Shown here: piece by piece, positions 42,585-51,600 of the stretch
Position numbering within the stretch: the first letter of the stretch is position 1
How the letters are laid out: each line of letters starts with the position of its first letter
Assembly: GCA_902778255.1 (NCBI GenBank)
Contig: CACYXD010000012.1
Span: forward strand, 1 to 64,000
Length of the DNA stretch: 64,000 bases
From: an uncultured Prevotellaceae bacterium
GTDB taxonomy: Bacteria > Bacteroidota > Bacteroidia > Bacteroidales > Bacteroidaceae
Direction of reading: 5' to 3'
Translations under genes and position numbers: made by a program
Notes under the pieces: model-generated
What the model was told of the DNA's origin: nothing
What the model saw: only the letters and a program-made list of their open reading frames with translations
Databases searched by the model: none

Positions 42585-43352
42585 TTAGTCGCCTGGCACC
42601 AGTTCCTGTTCTTCCTCCTCTTCGTAGAAGTCGTCAGAACCGAAGCCCAGTCCGAAGTCATATTCCTCGGCATCGTCGTCGAGAACCAATTGATAGAGGT
42701 TTGACAGCGTGCCGTGGGTCTCGCCGTCGAAGATCAGCTCGTTGGGAAACAGCTCGACAAGTGCCTTGCCGCGATGGTAACAGCGCAGGTCGATGATATC
42801 GCCATACTCAAAGGGACTCCACACGCGCAGTTCCATATAGTCCCTGCCCATCCAGTTGCGCATCACGCCGATGCCGCGCAGATCGTCGTTGCAGTAGGCA
42901 CAGACGATGAGCGAGTCCTCTGATGCCTTGGTATAGGGTTTGCCGTGTATCGTGGCCTGCGCATAGATGACCATGTCGTAGATATAGCTTGACGGACTGA
43001 CATACATCGTAGGCAATACGTTGACCAGGCAGGAGTCAGTGGCGCGGCTGGCCACGCTGGTAGCATAGGCCACGGTCTGTCCCTGGGCCACACCGACGAC
43101 GGTGTCGTTGACGAGTCGGGCCACTGACGAGTCGGCCAGTTCCCACCACACGGCATCAGCGGTCACCTCCTGAGGCGTGAACTTCACGGGTATGCGATAA
43201 CTGTCGCCCACCACGAGGTTCACCACCTTCCGTGGCAGTTTCATCTGATTGGCAGGCACAGGCTCAGACGTGGGGAACTCATAGAATTCGCCACATCCCA
43301 CCATCACGCAGGCGATGATGACAACGTGTATATATGCCAATATCTTCCTCAT
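42585..43352 (-). CDS. Lipoprotein with bacterial Ig-like (BIG2) domain
   Basis: A 255-residue lipoprotein (cysteine 20 after 'IIACVMVG'). Residues about 40-110 have the BIG2 pattern ('VVNLVVGDSYRIPVKFTPQE', 'ADSSVARLVNDTVVGVAQGQ', 'AYATSVASRATDSCLVNVLP'). The C-terminus is very acidic ('DDFYEEEEEQELVPGD'). BIG2 domains occur in surface adhesins. It is co-transcribed with the genes on either side (32- and 25-base gaps). A structural role in the surface complex is inferred. Confidence 0.75.
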   Translation of the reverse strand: MRKILAYIHVVIIACVMVGCGEFYEFPTSEPVPANQMKLPRKVVNLVVGDSYRIPVKFTPQEVTADAVWWELADSSVARLVNDTVVGVAQGQTVAYATSVASRATDSCLVNVLPTMYVSPSSYIYDMVIYAQATIHGKPYTKASEDSLIVCAYCNDDLRGIGVMRNWMGRDYMELRVWSPFEYGDIIDLRCYHRGKALVELFPNELIFDGETHGTLSNLYQLVLDDDAEEYDFGLGFGSDDFYEEEEEQELVPGD

Positions 43353-43364
43353 ATCATTATTCGC

Positions 43365-43405
43365 TTTTCACTTTTCACTATTCACTATTCACTCTTCACT
43401 TTCCT
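43365..43405 (+). repeat. Short-repeat array (TTCACTATTCAC type), partly coding
   Basis: Six copies of a 9-10-base unit, TTCACT(A/C/T)TTC, lie between two minus-strand genes. The array supplies the last codons (-KSE and stop) of the fibronectin-like protein. The same unit appears at 54096-54115 and, inverted, inside the giant protein's signal peptide. Confidence 0.8.
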
Positions 43406-45598
43406 TACCTTCACGTGGTTGGATGCCGTGCTCTGGCGTCCGTCTTCCCACTGAATCATCACGTAGTACTCAGCCTCCTCACCATTGTCGAGCTGGCCAT
43501 CGACGTAGGTCATATCGTCAGGCTGTACGCTCATCTGATAGACGAAGCCGTCCTCGCCGCTGCGCTTGCGATAGACGCAGAAGTAATAGGGGGCATTGAA
43601 CGGCAGCTTATCGACGTTCCATGCCAGCTTTGCCTGATCGAGGGCTTTCATATAGTCGCCTGCCAGGTCAATCTTCACACTATAGACCTTCGGGCCGCGA
43701 TGCAGCCAGCTCACGGCAAGGCTGCTGGAGGTGAACGGCGACGAGTTGAACGACTCCATATAGTAGGAGTAGCGCTGTTGGCGGTCGTAGGGCGGGTTGT
43801 CGTTGACGATGACGGTGTGGCTGTTGGCCTGCATCAGCGAGTCGGCATCATAGCGGCCAATGGCCTGCCACTCGCCCTCATCGCCCAGACGGCGGTAGAG
43901 CACGTGGAACTCCATATCGGCATCCTGACCCACGATCCACTCCATGTGCATACCCTTCAGCTCATCCTGACTCGACTCGCCCAGATGGGGCTCTGACGGC
44001 GGCGTGATATGCGGACGGGTCACACGGATATAGTTGCTCCAAGCACCTATGTTGCCTGAGAAGTCAACGGCACGCACACGGTAATAGACGTATTTCTGGT
44101 TCACGTCGAGCGACAACGAGTCCACGTAGCCGCGCTCGCGGATGCCCTCGTCGTTGAGCTTGATGAACTCGTGGGTGAGGTCGTTGGCAAAGGCGAGGTC
44201 GTAGTAGGCGATATCGTCATCGGCAGGTTTCGGCAGCCATGTGATGAAGGCATAGCCATCGGGCATCACCCTGCATTGCAGCGAGTCAGGAGGCTCAGGG
44301 GCGCGGTAGTCGGTGATGCGAATCAGCTGCGACAGCGATGAGGCCTCGTTGCCCGATTTGTCGTAGGCCGTGATGCAGACCATGCCAGTCTTCAGCTGGG
44401 TCACATCGACTGTATAGACGGTATCGGTAACGGGTATGAGCTGATCGGTGATAACCGTCCACTGCTTGCCGAAGAGGTCTTCATTGTAGTATTTGATGGC
44501 ATAGCCTTCCACATCGTCAGACTGCTCCTCGGGGTTGCTCCATACGATGTGGGCAATGACCTTCTTGTTCAGGATGGTGTCGGGGTGCTCCATCACGATA
44601 TATTTCAGCTGTGGCGGCACGGGCGGCTCAATGTCATAGATATTGGCCACATAGACGGGCGAAGGCTCACTGAGCTCGCCAAAGGGGTCGTGGCCCATCA
44701 CGCGGTATTCCCACAGACCGTTGTGATCGACAGAATCGCTCAGCATGGTGAGTCCCTCGATATCGGTATCTACCATGGTGACGTAGGGACGGGTGTTGAT
44801 GCGCTCCCACTTCTTCTCACCCTTCGGGCGGCGGTCAATCTCGAAGCTGCTGTGCCCGGTATCTGTCCATGAGAGGATGATGCGGCGCGGACTGGTAAGG
44901 GTGTCCTTGATCTCTGGCTTATAAGGCTTGGGCTTATAGGGCTCGTTGAGCACATCCTCGCGCACACCAGGTTCGAAGACCACCTTCCCGCCATTGTCCC
45001 ACTCTGTGGGCTGTATGTAGTAGTCGTAGCGCTCACCACGCTTGGCGGTGCGGTCCACGAGTCCTACGGCCATAGCCTCGGCCAGATCGAAGCGCCACTC
45101 GGCTACCATCATCGCAAAGCCGAAGGAGATATCCTGTTCACCGTTCAACTCGACATTGGCACCCACGCTGCCCGGCTTCTCCTTGGTCTGTCCTTCTTTC
45201 ATGCGGCCTTCGCCATAGAGCACGCCAAGGGCTACAGCGGCATCATCGTCGGTATCGACATTGTACTTCTGGCGGAACTGCTCCTCAGTCCAGGGCTTCA
45301 GGGCATAGGCCAGCGTGTCGATGTCGCCGGAGCCTTGTGTCTGTCGCAGCACGTTGACACCATCCTTGATCAGGAACAGCCACGACACATAGTCCTCGGG
45401 CACCCAGCGCAGCAACACACGGTTGCCATAGGGACGCACCAGAAGATGTATCTTTGAGGTGAGCAACGGGGAATAAGGCGCGTTGGCCACCTCCGTTGCC
45501 ACCGTTGTTGTGTCGGTTGTTGTCTGTGCCATGGCTGCATGACCCGTGAAGAGCCATGCCGCCATCAGAAATATCGTTTTCAATTGCCTTTTCATCAA
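43385..45598 (-). CDS. Secreted protein with several fibronectin type III-like domains
   Basis: A 737-residue exported protein ('MMKRQLKTIFLMAAWLFTG' to 'AAMAQ'). Repeated FnIII-like segments include 'SPRRIILSWTDTGHSSFEID', 'PDGYAFITWLPKPADDDIAY', 'VYYRVRAVDFSGNIGAWSNY' and 'YYVMIQWEDGRQSTAS'. The N-terminal part ('IHLLVRPYGNRVLLRWVPED') is another such module. It begins 16 bases after the giant-protein gene on the same strand. The C-terminal -KVKSE is encoded by the intergenic repeat array. It is likely a scaffold of the surface complex. Confidence 0.8.
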   Translation of the reverse strand: MMKRQLKTIFLMAAWLFTGHAAMAQTTTDTTTVATEVANAPYSPLLTSKIHLLVRPYGNRVLLRWVPEDYVSWLFLIKDGVNVLRQTQGSGDIDTLAYALKPWTEEQFRQKYNVDTDDDAAVALGVLYGEGRMKEGQTKEKPGSVGANVELNGEQDISFGFAMMVAEWRFDLAEAMAVGLVDRTAKRGERYDYYIQPTEWDNGGKVVFEPGVREDVLNEPYKPKPYKPEIKDTLTSPRRIILSWTDTGHSSFEIDRRPKGEKKWERINTRPYVTMVDTDIEGLTMLSDSVDHNGLWEYRVMGHDPFGELSEPSPVYVANIYDIEPPVPPQLKYIVMEHPDTILNKKVIAHIVWSNPEEQSDDVEGYAIKYYNEDLFGKQWTVITDQLIPVTDTVYTVDVTQLKTGMVCITAYDKSGNEASSLSQLIRITDYRAPEPPDSLQCRVMPDGYAFITWLPKPADDDIAYYDLAFANDLTHEFIKLNDEGIRERGYVDSLSLDVNQKYVYYRVRAVDFSGNIGAWSNYIRVTRPHITPPSEPHLGESSQDELKGMHMEWIVGQDADMEFHVLYRRLGDEGEWQAIGRYDADSLMQANSHTVIVNDNPPYDRQQRYSYYMESFNSSPFTSSSLAVSWLHRGPKVYSVKIDLAGDYMKALDQAKLAWNVDKLPFNAPYYFCVYRKRSGEDGFVYQMSVQPDDMTYVDGQLDNGEEAEYYVMIQWEDGRQSTASNHVKVRKVKSE

Positions 45599-45614
45599 TG
45601 CTATCTGTTCTTTT

Positions 45615-48600
45615 TTATTTCTTGTCTTTGTCGAAGCTGTCCTCCACCTCGCTGTCGTTACATTTCACGGTAGGTGTGCCAATGTTTGAGTCTTTAAGCC
45701 ATTCATAGGCATTACCCTTGGCAATACTATTATTATCCTTTATCGGGTCAATAGTACGTTCGGTGAAACTGTTTCCATACGACGAAGTGCTTGCTGCTCC
45801 ACGCTTCTTATAGTAATACTTTCCGTTGCTGATGTTATAACTGTCAACACGATAGACCTTCAATGGCATGGAGGTTATCTTCATGAGAGACTGATCGGTG
45901 TAGAAATAGTCTTCCTTGACCTTTTTCCAGGTGAGGAATTTATCGTAGGCCTTGTCGTAGCCGGAACTACTATATGAAGCCCAGGGTACTCCGCCGAACA
46001 GACGGAAGAAGACGAGGTTTGAGGCCTCTGTATTCCATCGTACTTTATCAAACTTGCTGCTGGCAATGCTGGACTTGAAGCTACGGTTTCGGGCTTCTAT
46101 AGGCTTGTCTTTCCCTACGTAGGGATCATAGCCAAGGCTGCCTTGCGAGCCGAAGCAATCGCCGAAGATAAGCGGGAACTGATAGTAAGGCACCTTCACA
46201 GAGAAGCCACGGCTCTCGATAGTGAGGTATTGTCCGCGATGCAGTTTGTTCCAGCTCTTAACGCTGTTGTTGAGAGCGGTGTTGTATTTGTTATTGCCAG
46301 TCTTGTCGTTTGAATATTTTGTGCGATTATTATAATGGTAGTTGTAAAGGGTCTTGGCAATGGCCTCCATCTTGATCCTCAGCTGAGCGGCCACATAGTA
46401 TGGGGCAGCGAAGTCCTTGATATAGTTCTTGAGCGCATAGATGTATGGATAGTCAGTATGATTACTATCGTAGGCGCGCAGATAATCGGACGTCTTTCCA
46501 TCCTGATTGGCTACGGTGTAGTCAAACAGCGGACCGTTGCCGCTCGGCAGCGGATACTCTGGCTGGTAGCTGTCGTTATAGTACCAGGTGTTCCATGCCT
46601 GATACATCTTATTGCGAATATCAAGCACGTTGCCGTTAAGACCTTCGATGAGCGCATTACCTTGCACGTCAACGCCGTTGTAGCTGAAGGTAAGGGTCTC
46701 GGTAGCATGTTTTGTCGGCACATCGTCGAAGTCATACGCTTTCAGTTTAAGACCACCGATGAACGCCCAGTTGGACAGGTAGGCCAGATAGAAGTACGGA
46801 TCATCGGTACGCTGCATGATGTTTGTGTTATTGCGGAAGCATACGTCATAGTCCAGATAGCGGGCATCCTTGTTCTTCGCATTCGTATAAGTGGAAGAAT
46901 ACTTGTACTGTGGCTCGGAGGCTGGTCTTACACCCACGAAGGCTTTCTCGTAAGGTAAGAGTGAGTTGATATATACTTTCGCACTGATCTTACTGCCTTT
47001 TGTACGCCAGCTGTAGGCGTCGGTGCCACGGAAATACAGGTCGCTAAGATAGATGACGGTGTCCTTATCGCACGTCAGACTCTGTGCCTTATTCTTAATC
47101 CAGGAATCCCAGGTCTTCTTGACGCTGCTATCCGATTTAATCCACTTTTCGGCAAGCCACCCCAGCAGATAGCATTCATTCTCGCTCTTTATGCCACTAA
47201 AGGAGTAGCTCTTGTAAGCACCATAGCTATAGGTGTTCTTATAGGTTTCAAACTTGGCTTTATAACCTTTATAATATTTGATGAAACGGCTATAGACAGC
47301 CCACTTCTCTTCGCTGCTGGAGTTGTTGTCTAATCCCGATGGACATTTCCACTCTGTCTTGTATAGGTAGCACAGGCGCAGGTTGTATTCCATGTCGCTC
47401 CTGTTCTTGGCCTTACTGTCCTTGTGAATGGTAAACGGACGCTCTGGCTCCATGTTGACAAAGTTGAAATAATCGTCCTTTTCACCATATTTATAGGTAT
47501 TGTTAACCTGTTGGGTATGATCCCATTCTGTTGAACCGACAAGGCGGTCGCGCAACTCCCAGTAGAGTTTGCCGTCCTTATAACAACTGGTACTTATGTC
47601 TTGGTTCAGCGCAATGGTGGGCTGGCAGAGGTCGCCATCGTATGCCACAGCCTTGTCGGCAGAGGTATTGAACAGCGACATATCGTCGCCGGCAGGATAA
47701 GCCAGGGCCACGTATGGCTTCAGGTCGGTAGGCATACTTGGAACAGACTCCTTAGCCTTTGTGCGGAAGTAGAAGAACTTGTGCTGTATCCACTGCTGAC
47801 GGGAAGTCTCGTATTTACCCTTACTATTCTTCTCAGTGACTTCAACCCAGTAGCGCTTGCCGTCTTCCACCTCATAGGCTTTACCAGTGAGCACCAACAT
47901 ATAGTAGCAATCAGGCTTCAATGTTGCTGTCAGATGATAGCGGGTTCCTTGAGTCTCACGGATATAGACAGGTATTGTTGATACGCCAGGTATCTCCCAC
48001 AACTTGTCAAGGTTCTCTTCAAAAGTATCGTTGGCATCAGCATTCTTGACTCGTGTACTGGTCACTTCCTTGTCTTTCATGATGATGTTCGACTCAGTAG
48101 TCTTCCAATTAGAGTTGATGTTCTGAAGCCATGACCTGTGGCGGCCCAGAGGATTGATATTCTCAGATCTCTTTGACGTGCCGTAGCGCCAGCTCTTCAG
48201 GTAGTTATATCCTTCACTTGTGATCTCATACAGGCGTGCACCAACAATGCTTCTGCCTGCAGCACCTTTTCTGAATTCTGTAGTGTTGTCCCAGTCAAAG
48301 ATATAGGTGCGGGCAGCCTGCATCTTCAGTGTCTCAGCGTCATAGCCCGTCTGGTCGGCAAGGTTCTTCTGGGTTGTCGGGTCAACCAGTCGGTACTGGC
48401 TGTTGAGCGAAGCCGTGGTATTGATCATCAGTTTGCCGGCATCGTGTGCCATGATAGCATTGGTTTCGTCCCAGCCCAGATTCAGACTGTCGGAACCGAG
48501 GGTGCAGTCGCCAAAGAGTGAGAAGCCGTCGATGGCATTGCCTGCGAACGCCTCACAATGGTCGCCACAGTCGAAATGGAACGCCTTGTTGATGTTGATC

Positions 48601-51600
48601 AGTCCGTTGAGCAACTTGATCTTCACACGGGCACGTCCTTCGAACCATGTCGGACTGGGCAAGCCTGCCTCGAACACGCCACCCACGCCGGCATTGACAA
48701 TCTCTACATGTCGGTTAATGAGTTTGCCAAGCTGGATGTGCAGACCAAATGAGGCTGCCAGATAAGCATAGAGCTGACCAGTGGCATACCAGCCGTTCTT
48801 ACCCATGGAGCGCTTCAGGTTGACGCAGTAGGCAGCATCGCCATAGTTGACGAGGGCCATATCGAAGCCTGCGATAGCTTTCATACCGCCGTAGAACAGG
48901 CCAAGGTCAACATCGATGTAGCCCCATGCCGAGGCACCCACCATCACACCGCCGCGCACGTCGGTGCCCATCATGGCCTGACAGGCAGCATTACGTGAGC
49001 GCTGAGCCTTTGCCATGTCGGCACCAGTGTCCACACCGTTGGGTGAGATGAAATCGCTGATCTCAGTAGGAATGGCAGGCAGTTTGCCGTTACCAGGCAA
49101 CTCGTTGCCGATGCAGAGATAGGAGTCGGCACCGATGTTCACGTTGACAATCTTCGACTTAAAGTCGATAAGAGTAATCTTGCAGCGCTTACTCTTATCA
49201 GGCTCGCCGAGGTAGAGATGCCAGCGCACAGGCGTCTTTGTCACACCATTCTCTTTCCACGTGATTTTCAGTTGGAACGGCATTTCAGACTTTAGAAGTT
49301 CGCCAGATGTTTTAGCAGCATCGGCTTTGTTCTGGTCTTTCTTGTTGATACTGCCAGTCATTGTGCTCTTGGTGGACTTCTCATGATTGTCATTATCGCC
49401 CAAGGCCCCTGACAGACTACCGTTTTTATTGGCCACGAAGTCCTTTACATCAGGATTGATGCTTTCCTGGAACTTTTCGAGTTGATCCTTGTATTCCTTC
49501 AACTCAGAATTGGCTGTTTTCATCCATGCACCTTCAACGCCTTTCTGGCCTGCAGTCACGGTGATGTCGAGCGAGAGGAAACGGTCTTTGTCGTCATTCT
49601 GGTAGAGCAGCACCATATCTGCGTCAATCATACCGCTCAGCGCGTTGACATTGCCCTTGAACAGGAAGGTGGTCAAACTTCCACCACCCTTGGCATTCTT
49701 CTTATATACGACATTCAAGTCAACATCGGCCTTCAGCACGTTCTCGCCGGCAGAGGTAGAGAAGCCCATTCCCAGTGATACACCGATACAGCCGTAGTCG
49801 GCGATGGGTTGGTCGAAGGACTTCTTGTTGGCGTTCCACTTCGGTCGGCAGTTAAAATAGAAACCGCCGGCAATGCGGTTGATGACGATAGGGTCTATGC
49901 GAATACCAGCCCCACTCTTGATGTCAACCATGAAGTAGCCATATGAATAGGTGTTGTCGTTGGCATATTCTCCTACACCCTCTTCCTTGGCATCGGCCTT
50001 GATCTGCTTGAGTTTCGCCTCGTCGGTTTCCTTCACGCTGAAGTAACCACCATTGCAATTGACGCTGAGCAGCCCCTTGATCTGTGCAGTGATACTGCCT
50101 TTGTAGCCACTGATCTTATTGCCACTGGTGTCGGTAGAGTCCTTGACCACATCGAGGCGTCCGTTGAGCTTCAGCACGGAAGCGAAGTCGCAGTTCAGCT
50201 CGATACTCTTGAACTCGACAGAACCGTTGGATAGTTTATAGCTAGCGATGTCTGTCTTGTCTGACGGCATTTTCAGATCAGAGCTGATGGTAAGGCCAGC
50301 CTCGGCGGTGACCTTGTCGCCACAGAGTCCGATCTTGCCTCCTACGTCGAGCTTTAGTTTGGATGAGGCATAGTTGAACTTGTAGTTGGTCAGTTCGAAG
50401 GAGAACGGGCCAAGCTTTTTCTTTGCCGACGCTAACGACCACTCGCCCAGGTCGAGATAGCAGTTGCCTTTGCTCAGTTCCAGTTCCTTGCTGGTGGCAA
50501 TCGTCTTCAGTATGGTGTGGCTCTTGTTCCACTCTTCCTCTGCCTTGTCAGCATTGGTTACTTTGTCCTTGGCATACTTGTAAACCAATGATTTCTCGCG
50601 GTCGGCATATTTGAAGTTGCTCAGGCGAAGCTTGGCAAAGTGGATGCCTGGCATCGAGATCTTCATGTCCAGTCTCTTTGCGATGTCGGCAATCGTCTTG
50701 TTCTTTGAGTTGGCATCGGCTATGGTGATGTCGCCTGCCATGCGCAGCTCCACATCGGTCTTTATCTTGCCGTTGGCCTGTTCCTCGGCGGCCACGACGA
50801 AGTAGGTCTGCTCCTTGCTGAGCGTGAGGTCGGCCACGAAGCAGTTCATGTAGAGATTGTCCACCTGCTCGGTCTTGAAGATATAGGCATAGCGGTTATT
50901 GCTGTCGTAGGTACGACGTGTATGCTGTATCTTTGTCTTACCGTCACTATCGTAGGTGTAGTAGGTCTCGGTCTTTGGACTGGTCAGATGGCGTATCTGA
51001 CAAGTGTAGTTGACGTCGGTCTCAACATCGGAACTACCGGTTTTCTCTGTACTGGTGGCTTTCTTGCCAAAGAGAGGAATGCCGAAGCCACCCTTGATCT
51101 CGCAGTTGTCGAAGTCGTTCTGAACGATGTCAACATGGGCCTCGTCAATAGAGAACTGCCATCCGCCGCACTTACCGGTCTTGGCATCAAGCAGATTGTC
51201 GGTATAGACACGACAGGTAACGCCAGAGCCATCGATAATCATATTCTTAACGCCAACGCTCACGCCCTTGTCGTTCTTGCCAAACACAGCAAACTTCGGG
51301 AAACTCACGTTGACATCCTTGATATAGACGCCCTGCCATACTTTCCAGTCGTTACGTACGGTGTTACCGCATTTTGCCGGATCATAGGTGTCGCCAGCCC
51401 ATTTCTTGATATCATCGAGCGAAGGCATACCCTTGCCGTTTTCGCTCATGTCGTGGTCGAAGATGACCTCTTCGCCAACATTGAACGTCCAGTCGGGGAG
51501 GTCGTTGACCTGGAACGGTGTCATCGTGCCATAGGCAATAAAGTCGCCGGCACTCTTGTTACCGTAAATCGTAGTGCGCAGATCGAGTAGGGCGGGAAGG